The notes under the pieces: generated by a model
What the model saw: the letters and a program-made list of their open reading frames with translations, nothing else
The model's database searches: none
What the model was told of the DNA's origin: nothing
Shown: piece by piece, positions 13,201 through 25,200 of the stretch
Layout of the letters: each line of letters starts with the position of its first letter
How positions within the stretch are numbered: position 1 is the stretch's first letter
From: Gambelia wislizenii
Lineage: Eukaryota > Chordata > Lepidosauria > Squamata > Crotaphytidae
Direction of reading: 5' to 3'
Length of the DNA stretch: 64,000 bases
NCBI GenBank assembly: GCA_030847615.1
Contig: JAUMIR010000003.1
Location: 63,101,001-63,165,000 of the forward strand
Translations under genes and position numbers: made by a program

Positions 13201-16200
13201 CATGACTTGGTTTGCTTGTAAAATTCTGTTGCAGTTTCTTTTTCCTGGCTCCTTTGGAATTGCTAGTGAACTGCCCCTGGGATCATTTATGGTGAATATT
13301 TTGTTCACCAATTTCCCCTCCTTTCTAGATGTTTCACTATTCGAATAATCCATGTTCTCTTTTAAAGCTGTTTGCTTCTGCATAAAAGTATCAAAGGAAA
13401 GTTTAAGGAGCTCAAGTTGATTAACAATTTTTTGTAAACGTTCATAAATTGAAATAACAGTGTGAGCTGTTAGAAGGCACTGTTTTGTCACAAAGTCAGG
13501 GGGGTATGAATGTTGTTCAGTAAGTTGTTTCTTCTCAGTATCAGGCAATTTCTCCCATACAGACTCATTTAGCTCCAAGGATACTCTTTCCCCATAAGCA
13601 GCCAAATCATTGCCGGAAATTTCTAAAGGCTCAGATAGAGACTAATTTTCTTTATCCAAAGCAGAGAAGCTGTTAGCAGTTGGAATTGTAAACTCTGAAT
13701 TTAAGTTTGGAATACTCACAGTTTCCTCACTAGCAAATAAATCATCAATCTTGAGCTGTTTGGAGGCCTTGTTGTGCTTGCTTGTCCCTGGGCTTGTTTT
13801 ATGGCGTTTTTTATTGCCCATTTAAATATCTTAACCAAATCACAAGGGGGGAAAGCAACAAACAATGCTGCACAGCACTGAAGGACAGCAGTTAAGAAAA
13901 ACAAACAAAACAAAAACCCTAAGCATTCAGGGCAGGAAGACCAAGATAGAAACAAAAACATCAGAGCTCATTAAAACACCTCCTATCATGGTGATTCCTG
14001 AGTAATAAAGCTATATCATGTCTCCAATTTGAATTATGTTTCTCAGCTGTTCTCTCATATCTTTTATATTTTAAGTGGTAGTAAACTAAGGTCTGTAGTT
14101 TTGTCAGTAAGGTCCGTTGGGTTTGTGTGCTGTTCTTCTGCAGATGCACTGAAGGAAATCACAGAAATGACATCACACCTTCAAAACAGCCTGATCCGCT
14201 TGGAAAATTTCCAGAAGCTGACAGAATTACAGCATGCCTTGCTTGGCATTGATAACCTTGTAGCAGCTGGCAGAGTAAGCAGTTCTTCTTCAGTTTAGAT
14301 TTAAGCCTTCTGTGTTTTAAGCAATATTTCTAAATTTTCCTATTATTTGTGTTGCTTATTTGATTCCAGCACAGGATGATGGCTTTACAAGTTTTATTGC
14401 TTTACTTTAAGGCTAGCAAAAGCTACAGTGCTCTTGCCAAAAATCTATTTTATCATTGAAAACATGCATATCTTGTTTTGTCAGCATGAATCTTAAAACC
14501 TAGTATGAAAAGTGGTTCTTCAAAGGGCTATTATTTTATTGTTTCAATCATGCTGGTCCACACAGTTGACAAGAATCAGCACAATACTGTGCAATCTTTC
14601 TTCATAGAGGTAATCCCAGTACCTGTTTTCTTCTGGGAATAATCTCAGCACTCCTACATCTATGCTATATCAATAAAGAAAATAGAACTCACATAATCTA
14701 TGATGAGCTTAGTCATTCTTGGAGATAATAAAGCAGTAGTTTAGTAGCTAGCTTGTCCAGCTATATTTATTTAACTATGTATTTTTAACATAATATTTAA
14801 CATTGCTAGCCCAGCAATGTTAAATAGCCATACTCTGCTGCCATACAGACTTTTCTAACTGAATGTCAAACTAACTGCTTACCATCATGGAACTGTTTCA
14901 TTCTGTAACAGACCAGGATCCTTTTGATGACTTACACTGGTATAAGCATTGCAGAAGGACACATCCTGTATATCTGTATTCAGTCATTCATCCTGGGTGT
15001 GCAAGGGCAACCAGACAGCTCCTGGGCACAGCTCATTGGCTGCATGGGTGCTCTTGGGCATCATCCAGGTGCCGTTTTGCACCAGGGAGGAAGGAGTACC
15101 CTGGAGGGCTACAGTAGTGCTTCCTTCCATAGATGCACAACAGCACTTGGATGGTGCCCAGGTGCATGACAATAGCCGGTTAGTGGCTGGCAAGGAATTG
15201 TGTCCAGGAGCTGTGTGAGTGGTGTTGTGCACATGGGGAAAAGAGCACTATTGTTACCCTCCAGAGGAGCAATGTAGGTAATGTGGCTGAAATCTGTGCT
15301 TCACTACCAATCAAATAAGGGCTTAGCCATAGTGTTATTTTTTGACTGAGAGTGGGGGTGGAAATAGCTGGAGTAATCTCTAGGAGACTGAATAGCCACC
15401 AGATCTGATAGCCCTTGTAAACTACTGGTACCTTAAAAAAACAAGGCATGATAGAAAAAAAGAAGGAAACACTCTAAAAAATACTTCTATAATTTTCCCA
15501 CAGGAATTTATCCGGGAAGGCTGCTTATACAAGTTAACAAAGAAGGGTTTACAGCAAAGGATGTTCTTTCTGGTGAGTTTGATTTTTGTTCAAGATGGTG
15601 ATTCATGATAGTGCTACCTTGTTACAATACAGCAAGAGTTGATTATTTCTAAAAGTCAGGTTCCTGTAGATTCTCTCCTACACTGTGCTTATGAGGATAG
15701 GGTTGTTTATCTGAACAACCTCCTGTTGTTTTATGGCAGAGATATTATTTAGAATAGAATGTGAGCTGTTTTCTGATGTGGACAATTAAATGAATGGCTC
15801 ATTAACACTAAATTCTCCAAGCCAAGTTACTGTATGCTCTGAGGGGGCTGGAAGAGACAAGATGGCACTTCCTAGTCTACTGTGTGGGTAACTATCTTGT
15901 ACATGTTTTTTCATAAATTGCCAGTGTCCCTTTGATAAGGAGCTTCCAAGAAAACCTTTGTAGAGGCCTTGCAAAGCAATTACTGTCAGCTATTTTAGTC
16001 ACCTTGTTTTTAAGTATGACCCAAAAAGCACAAGTATTTTTTCTTGTTCAGGAGGTCTCTTCATGACTGTGTATGAATTAACAGAATTTTGAATGAATAA
16101 ATTTAACTCAGTGCTATTGTAAGGAGAAATTACTATAATAGTTTGCAAAATCCTTAATTGCCTTCGGGAAATGAGGTTGATTTTTAAAAGCTGTATTAAT

Positions 16201-19200
16201 GCTGGGTTACATTAAAGAAAGAATGCAGGTGGCTTGAGGGAAACTAAGCAAATATTGTTTGTTTGTTTTTTAATGGTGATGGTACAGATAGTGAATGATG
16301 ATATATGCACTTCTAAATTATTTTTGTCACTGAATGTTATGGAACATTTTGAGCTCAGCGTAGGTCAAAAAAGCAACATACAAATAAGGTGACAATGACA
16401 GGAGAGGTTTGTGCAAATATCTAAAGGATATTGTAAACTTGAATCTGACAGGCTTTCTGTGTCTCAGTTTTCAGATATGTTGCTGTACACAAGCAAAGGA
16501 GTCACAGGAACCAATCAGTTCAAAATTCATGGCCATCTCCCACTGCATGGGATGCTGGTAAGTGTTTTTTTGTTTTGTTTTGTTTTTGTACAGCAGCCAG
16601 ATATTAACATAAGAAAATATACTTCATCGTAACTTTAACCTGTATTTGTACTGAACTTCCAAGTGACTGTTGCTGGTGGGTACTTCTGGTGGCTCTGAAG
16701 TTTTTATTTGGATGTTTATATGCATAATTGTCTGTGTTAAAGATAGCTGGAAAAGCAAGGACTCCCATTTTTCTGGCATCAAGAGTACTCAGCAACAAGG
16801 CTGAACTTGTTTGTTGCTATTTCCAAGCCCAGATGGATGTGCTAATTGATGGTGCTTCCACCCAAAACACTGCATGTACTCTTGAGAGCTTGGGCCCCCT
16901 TAAGAGGTTCAAAGCCGAGGTTGTTCATCTTAATGGGAGAGTGAGGTGACACTCTCACTCCTTAATGCATTTTTTGTGTATATGTTTAATTTTCAGCTGA
17001 TAGTGCTGGATCCTCCGGTGAGTAATAAGCTAGTGAGCACATTGGCTACCCTGTTTACCACCTGTTGAAGTGGCAATGTAATTGTAGCTGATAGTTTTCC
17101 CACTAGAAGCTAATTAGATGTGGATTTCCAGTGCTTTTAAAAGTAGCTGATACGCAGATTTGTCACTGTTGTCAGGCTATTACTTTCCATTCACAATTCT
17201 CAGTGTATGTGCTATTGCTTACTGAATGATGAAGCAAATTTCTCTTGTTGCAGGTGGAAGAGAGTGAAAACGAATGGTCTGTACCTCATTGCTTCACAGT
17301 CTATTCAGCTCAGAAAACCATAGTGGTGGCAGCAAGGTAAGCAGAGATGAAAAGGTGTGGGTGAAGCAAGGTGGTAAAATTAGTCTTTGGATGGCACTGA
17401 GAGTGTCATCACACATGCATCACCCCACCTCTGCTCCAGGCTAAGCAGAGGGAGGGTTGGAGATAATGCACTTCTAAGTCTGTACCCATTAGCCTGTTGG
17501 TTTCCTTCTTTGCTTTCACATTTTTTGCCTGTTGTGTGACTCCCAACCAAGGTCAGGGAAAGACAGTGGCACCATGCAATCTCATTGTTAAGATATGTCA
17601 GTGAATATTAGTATGTTGTTTCCTTTCATCCTCATGGGCCTTCAGATCTCAAGAATAATAGAAGTTTCTGCACTGTTCTGTAGCTTCTTTTAAATTGAAT
17701 TTATATGGAATATAAAATTGTTGAGATAAGCTTTTACAGTTGCCAAACTGCTGAACTTGATTGCAGATGTTAAGAGTATCTGCACTACACGGTTATGTCA
17801 CTTCTTCTTGAACTTCACTTTCCCAGTGAAGTTCCCATGATTTAATCCTCAATCCCTCTTCTCAGGGTACCTTAGGAAAAATAGTACATGTGAGTGTACT
17901 AGAGCTGTCCAGCCAACAACAGTAAGTACCGGTTGAGTATCCCTTATCAAAAATGCTTGGGACCAGAAGTCCCAAGCATCGAGGCATAACACTGCCCTCT
18001 ATTGCTGGAAAAATCCTTGCAAGGATACTCCTGAACAGACTAGTTCCTGCTATTGCAGAAGAACTTCTTCCGGAAAGCCAATGTGGCTTCAGAGCCAATA
18101 GGAGTACTACAGATATGGTATTTGCCCTTAGACAACTACAAGAGAAATGTAGATAGCAGAACAAGGGTCTCTATGTAACATTTGTCAACCTCACCAAAGC
18201 CTTTGACACTGTGAGTAGAAAAGGTCTGTGGCAAATCCTGGAAAGACTAGGATGTCCCCCCAATTCCTTTAAATGATTATCTTGCTACACGAAGGCCAGC
18301 GCGGTCAAGTCAGATATGGCGATGCTCTTTCAGAGCCGTTTCTAATAACTAATGGAGTGAAGCAAGGTTCTGTTCTTGCTCCAACTTTATTTACAATCTT
18401 CTTCAGCATGATGCTCCAAAGGGCTACGGCAGAGCTTGAAGAAGAAGACGGCATCTATAAACGTTACCGTACTGATGGTAGCTTGGTCAACTTAAGCCAT
18501 CTGAGGGCTCGCACTAAGACTCTAAACTATCTAGTCCGTGAGCTGCTCTTCGCTGCTGCTGCTGCCCTTGTTGCCCACACAGAAGCAGCTCTGCAGCGCC
18601 TAACATCCTGCTTTACAACAGCTGCAGAGCTGTTTGGGCTGGAAGTCAACCTGAAGAAAACAAAAGTTCATTACCAGCCTGCACCACAAGAAGAACACCA
18701 CCATCCCCGCATTGCCGTCGGCAAATCTGTGCTCAAGTCCGTTCAGCAGTTGACCTACCTGGGAAGCATCATCTCCTCGGATGCCAAGATTGACAAAGAG
18801 ATCGATCACAGATTAGCAAAGGCATATAGTGCATTTGGAAGACTTTACAAAAGAGTCTGAAGTAATAAACACTTGAGGCGAAGCACAAAAATCAGTGTGT
18901 ATAGGGCCATTGTACTGTCTGTTCTCCTTTATGGGTCTGAAACATGGGTCACCTATTGCCAACACTTACGACTCCTTGAAAGCTTTCATCAGCGCTATTT
19001 ACGCACAATCCTAAATATACACTGGACTGACTATGTGACAAATGTTGCTGTCCTTGAGCAAGCAGGGATCACCAGCATTGAGGCCATGATACTGAGAACA
19101 CAGCTGCACTGGGCAGGGCACTTTTCTAGGATGGAGTACCATCACCTCCCAAAAATAGTACTCTACAGTGAACTCACCACGGGTCAGCGTAAAAGGGGTG

Positions 19201-22200
19201 CTGCAAAAAAGCGATACAAGGACTCCCTGAAACAATATCTCAGGCTCGGCCAAATTGATCACCAACAATGGTCCGCCCTAGCCTCACATCAGGAGGCATG
19301 GAGACACACTATCCACAATGCTGCAGCCTTATTTGAGAACTCACGCCGAACAAGTCTTGAAGAGAAACGACAATGCAGAAAGAATCACAACCCAAAAACA
19401 TCACCCAAGGAGACCTTCTGCTGTGCTTTCTACAACCGGACTTGTTTATCTCGGATTGGCCTTTTTAGTCATCAGCGCACTTGCAGAAAGTGCAGGATGA
19501 GTCCTTCCTGAATCTTCGTTTGCGAAGAAAAGCCAGAGAGAGAGGGACCAGAAGTGGTCCATATTTCAGATTTCTTTGGATTTTGGAATATTTTATATAC
19601 ATAATGAAGTATCTTGGAAATGGGACCCAAATCTAAACAAGAAATTTGTTTATGTTTCATGTACACCTTATATACATAGCTGGAAGGAAATTTTTTACAC
19701 AATATTCTTAATAATTTTGTGCATAAAACGAAGTTTGTGTACATTGAACCATCAGAAATCAAAGGTGTCACTATCTCAGCCATCCATGTGAACAGTTTTG
19801 GATTGTTACAGGATTCCAGATAAGGGATACTCAACCTGTACCTCACTAAATTAAAAATCCTTGGATTCCTTAAGATGGAGCTATCACAGTTAAAATAATT
19901 GTCCCTTCCCATTTGCGGGAGTTAGGGGTGGAGTACCACCACAAAAGTAAAAAAACCCCACACAAAGTAAAAAGTAGAGTAAAAACCGCACCGTCGTGTG
20001 CCCCCACCTGCCCACCCTCCTCCTTCAACACACACACACACACTTTCCCCTCTCCCTCCCCTGGGGGAAGAGCCGAGGCTGGGTTGGAGGCAGGGCTGAG
20101 CGGCTCCCGCAGTCCCGGGGAGGCCGGACAAAGCTGCAGTGGGGGCAGGGTAACCCTGCTGCCATTGCTACACCACTGCGCAACCCCCGCTTACATGCCC
20201 GCCCGGTGAGTAGATGGCGGGGTGGCTGGTCGTGGTGCTGCCACTGCAGTCCCAGGGAGGGGGAGGCCAGCCTAATCTGCAGTGGGGCAGCAGAGCCCCG
20301 CCGGCATCACTGCACTGCTGCATGCCCCTGCCTGCCTGGTGAGTAGACAGCAGGGCAGCTGGTGGTGCTGCTGCTGCCATAGTCCCGGGGAGGAGGAGGC
20401 CAGCCAAAGCCGCAGCAGGGGCAGAAGAGCCCCGCTGCCATCACTGCACTGCCACATGCCCCCACCTGCCCGCCCTCCTCCTCCAACACACACACACACT
20501 TTTCCCATCCCTGGGGGAAGAGCCAAGGCCTGGTGGGACTCCACGAATACACAGAACTGCAAAAGGGAAAGCCACGAAATGAAGGGACCACTGTAGTATC
20601 AAACAAACAAAAATACATGGGATTTATGGAAATGTACAATATGGAATTAATCTGAATATTTGTCAAGCAGTGCTTTCTTTGCTCCATAAATCACATATCT
20701 TTGAAAGCATTATGCTTACTCATCAATCCTATTTGTTTTTCAGCACTCGCCTAGAAATGGGGAAGTGGATGGAAGATCTTAACATGGCAATTGAAATGGC
20801 AAAGAAAACCACTGAGAAATCGGACATGTTTCTGGAAAATTCCCTCTGCAATCGTTCTAACAGTAAGTAGCATCTGTCACTTGTGATTTGTGACTCTTGG
20901 TTAATTATGCACTCTGCCTGTTTCATCGGAAGGAAAAAGTATAGATTACATGGCCTATCATTGTTCTGGCTTCATAAACTTCTGTACTTTCTCTGATGCT
21001 CCAAATACTTCAGGCTTGACAAATAACAAATCTCAGCTGTTAAACGTAATAGTAATAAATTGTGCATTGTGTTAATCTCCCTTTTCCACTCTTCACGTTG
21101 GAAAATATCCATCCCTGTTAACCACATTCCAATCTAGAGAAGCCATTAAATCAAATGTCAAGTTATATGTTCTCCTGACTGGCTTCTTGTACCTATGGGG
21201 GTCTTCTTTGCCACTTGGGCCCTAGAGCACCCAGTGGCTTTCTTCTGGTCATTTTAAAAAAAATTCCTAGGTGCCCCTTCCTCACTACAAATCAGATCCA
21301 TCTGGGACGCTTCCAGACAGACATTTTATACAGTACAGTAGGACCCCTGTATCCACTGATTCATTATCCACTGATTCAATTATCCACAGGACACAAAACA
21401 GCACACCTACCATAGAGTCTTCCTAGAAAATGTGTCCTCTCTAGCAATTTTCTAGGTCCTCCAAGGCAACTCTATGGTATTTTAAACCTTAAGTCCCATC
21501 ATTTTGAATGGTGTTTGCTATTATCCACGGTTTTCGGTATCTACGCCCCCCCCCGAACCAATCCCCTGTGGATATGGAGGTCCTACTGTAGTTGTATATT
21601 GGTTATGAAACACTGTATCCACAGAAGTTCCACATTGTGTGGGCCATTGGATGCCAGAAATAGAATAACTTATGCATGCTGTTTCCTTTTTTGAGAGGAA
21701 GGTGTTCATATACTTGAAGGATCCATGCCACTAGCACTGTCCATGTACCACAGTCTGTTAAATGTTTGCTCCCTTCTCCTCCCTCAGGATCCTCAGATGA
21801 GGTTTCTCTAGAACAGGAGTCCGAAGAGGACATACATTCTTCTCGTAGCTCCCTGGACAGGCAGAGCCATCACCGTGCCAACACTACCATGCATGTCTGC
21901 TGGTACCGCAACACCAGTGTCTCCATGACTGATCACAGTGTGGCCGTCGAGGTACCCAGCAGCAGAGCACACACCACTTTCACTTGCCACTCTGTCTGTC
22001 TTGGTTGCTGGTTTCTCTGCACCATATACATCTGTGCGGTTTTTATCCCCATCTCCATCATTGCCTTCAATGATTTCACTGGCTGTGTGTGAGAGCAAAT
22101 GAATGAATGGCTACAAGATGTCTGAATATATTCTTTGTGTGTTATTTACATGTTTCCATCATTTTCTCAACTAAGGGAAATAAGATTGAGAAAGAAAGAT

Positions 22201-25200
22201 CCCAAAATCTCTTTTAGTGCCCTAGATCCCAAATTTCTTCTCTGGAGAAATGCCATTTCTCAATTTCTGTGGCATTTCTGCATATGTCTTCTGTCCTATA
22301 GCTTATGTTTGGACTGTAAAGCCTACATTTAAGCTGTTTGTTTAAAAAGAAATAGCACCTGAGACTGCAGTGGGGAACCTCAGACAGTCTGGTCCCAATT
22401 GTGCCTCCTCACTTCTTTCTTACTTTTTGCAGGCTTCCCCTCCCCCCTCCCCATGGTACCTGCTCATTTTGATGGGCTCTTCTTCATAAGATTTTTTAGA
22501 GAGATAGCAACTGTGACATGGTCTCCAGAAGCAGAAGATACCAAGGTAGAATCTGCTACTGGAAGGAGGCTACCACAAATCCTTCCTTCCAGACTGGTGC
22601 TGATGAAGGGGAAAGGAACACCAATATGCCTAAGTTTGTTTTCACCAGTGGAACACACTTGTGTTTATAAAGATGGGTTCGCCAGTGTAACACTCAGGGT
22701 AAATGCATGTGCTTGATCAGTGGTTTATGGGCATCTCCATACATCACTGTATTAGCTTTGAAGGGCATGGCCAGCTGTGTGATTTTGATGAGACCTGCAT
22801 CTTTGGGACAAAATAATTATGGGCTGGCTACATTCACTGAATGTTGCCTTCTAATCACCATTGAAACCTCATCACTGTGGCTTTGCTAATTCTATAGGTA
22901 GCAAGATTTTTCTCAGAAGTCAGGCAGAAATGGAATAGGATTGATTCATCATGTGGAAGTGTGTTCCACTGACTGGGCTCATACATTCTAGTACATTTTG
23001 CAAGTATGAATACACAGCCTTGTGCTCTGCTCAGAATTCTGCGTTCTTTCATTTTGCAACTAGAGGCTCACAAGTATATTGGTTTAGCATCAAGGTTTGG
23101 TTTTAGACCCTGCTAAGCTAAGTGATCATGGCTTCCATTTTAACATCAGAAAGCTAATGGAGGAAACTAGCTTTGAGCTATGAAGATTCTTCTCTGTGAT
23201 TAATTCGCATGTAATGATCCTGTCTTCATTTAAAAGAAATTAATCTTCCCACTTTCTTCCCAAAGCACTGCTATCCCTTGCACTGCTGATCTTAAGACTT
23301 ACAAATCATGGACTTTATGGCATCTACATGTGTTTTGGTCACTGCTATTGCTTTTTTCATGCTATTTTCTTTTAACAAACCTTTTCAAGTACTGTCCTTC
23401 CTTGCTCTAAATCTTTTTTCCCCCCTTTCTCTTTCTGCCCTATATTCTCTTTTCTGCTCAGTTTTCTACTCCCTTGCTGTTTCTCCAGAGCTTCCTCCTC
23501 GCTATTTGCTGGGCCAGACTCAACGGCCCAACACTATCACCCATGTTTGCTGGTACCGGAATCAGAGCCTATCCTTATCTGATTATCTGTGCATGATTCA
23601 GGTAAAGCTGCCTCTTCCACTCTCAATATCGATAGGATCTGTGTAAAGGAGGGTGGGGAAAATGAGGCCTTAAAGATGTTCCAGAACTGCAACTCCTAAC
23701 ATTCCTCACTATAGCAGCTAGGGCTGCTGGGATTTCCAATTTAGCAATATCTGGGGACTGCACTTTGTCCAGCCCTGATGTAAACCATCACTTACTACTT
23801 GTTATCTCTATCACAGTGCTCTCTTAAATATGGTTCTGGTGTGCAGAAACAAGGATCTGATATAACAAAATCTGTCATATGAAAAGAACAACAAAACCCT
23901 GAATACACAGTCCCATTTTTCTCATTTAAACTGGAGGTGGGAATTTTGCGTCCATCCAGATGTTGTTGAATGGCAACTCTCAGCAGCCTTAATCAGTACA
24001 ACTAACGAGGAATGCTGGGAACTACCGTTCAACAATATCTGGATAGCCAGACAACTTTCACACCTAGTTTAAATGCATTTAATTTATCCTACAGATCTGA
24101 TCATAGCAGACTACTCCCTCTCCACATAGTGCTCAAGCTTCAGTTTATCAGGTGTTCAATGTGACATTATTGCTAAGTGCTCTTCAGACCCTTGCCCTCA
24201 CTTACTTCTTTTACCCTGCTTTTTTTTTTCTTGCCTAATTTGTCTTTCTGCTGCCTTGTCTCATTAACCTGATTCTGTATTGCTTACTAATTGTTACCAC
24301 ATTATGGGGACCAGACAACACACTTAAATCAAAATGAGATGGGGGATTTAACTATGAAGTATATTAAATGTCTATGATTTTACCAAAGAAGTAACCTTTG
24401 GGGGAATAATGGTACAGCCTTAATTGTTCTACCTTATCCAAGGAGCAAATGTCAAATGCATGTAGGGACAAGTAAATTGATCATTCTGTGAAAAAGGAGA
24501 ATAAACAGTGTGTGACTTTGGCATTACATTAGAACTCTTTAGAGTCTGTCTATGATCAAATAAAGCATGATTCATATGATATTTTATCCTTTGTGTAGTA
24601 CTTCCACAAACCCAGGAACAGTAAAATACTACTTTAGTTATACTGATTGGGAAAGGGGTATCTTGACTGATGACAAGCTTGCTGTTGCCTTATTTCTCCT
24701 CTTTTGTTTTAAAAATTTGGATGGATATTAATTCTGTGTCTAAAGAAAACTGAGGAATAAATTAAAATGGGCAAGGTGGCTTCACTGGATTCTGTCATTA
24801 AAAAAAATGTTGAATGACCTCTCCATTGTGGAAGTTTCATGTTGAAGAGCACAAAGCTGCAAAGAGTTGAGGAAGAGATTAAATTGTTCAAAATGATGCC
24901 ATTACTTTGGAGGGGAGGGGAGGTTTATTTTGCCATATCAATTCCATAAGAGGGATTTTTTTTATTACACACCAACATTCTACATGGCATATTGGAAGAA
25001 ATAAGGGACATTCTTAAAGTATAAGATATTTTATTTCAATGAACTGGTAAATAGTGTTGCCACCAGAGCTGCACAGCTTCTGCATTTATTACTCAAAAGA
25101 GCCAATCATGCAAAGTCACTTTGAAACAGCAAGTGTCATGTGATATTTCTCAACAGAGAGAGTCACACCCTAGGAACAGCAGTCTGTTTTAAAATATGCA

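Larger units (their letters stand above)
8885..13960 (-). mobile_element. Nearly complete two-ORF APE-type LINE, old
   Basis: On the - strand this element has an ORF1 (about 13821-12447), an ORF2 with apurinic-endonuclease, reverse transcriptase and C-terminal Cys/His-rich region (about 12440-9085), and a 3' end marked on the + strand by a (GTA)n run at 8896-8914, so the sense tail is (TAC)n. It is antisense to FARP2 and occupies most of the intron before the exon at 14144. A few stops and frame changes separate the ORF pieces. The clade is uncertain: organisation and RT style suggest an I/Ingi/Vingi-like group. No target duplication was found, so the 5' boundary is approximate. Confidence 0.75.
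17929..19838. mobile_element. Tigger/pogo-like DNA transposon remnant split by a LINE
   Basis: Terminal inverted repeats CCGGTTGAGTATCCCTTATC (17929-17948) and GATAAGGGATACTCAACCTG (19819-19838) are flanked by TA on both sides (17927-17928 and 19839-19840), the pogo/Tigger/mariner target duplication. The body is non-coding. It is interrupted by the LINE insertion at about 17971-19543, so the transposon itself is only about 330 bp. The sequence after the interruption resembles a Tigger-family repeat I know from mammals; this needs a database comparison. Confidence 0.75.

Noticed and set aside
20168..20687. Several overlapping open frames in the GC-rich block, both strands
   Set aside because: GC-rich tandem repeats suppress stop codons in all frames; composition is low-complexity and there is no splice or start context.
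21766..22092. 108-codon frame running past the FARP2 exon
   Set aside because: Only 21788-21951 is exon; the rest is readthrough into intron after the donor.
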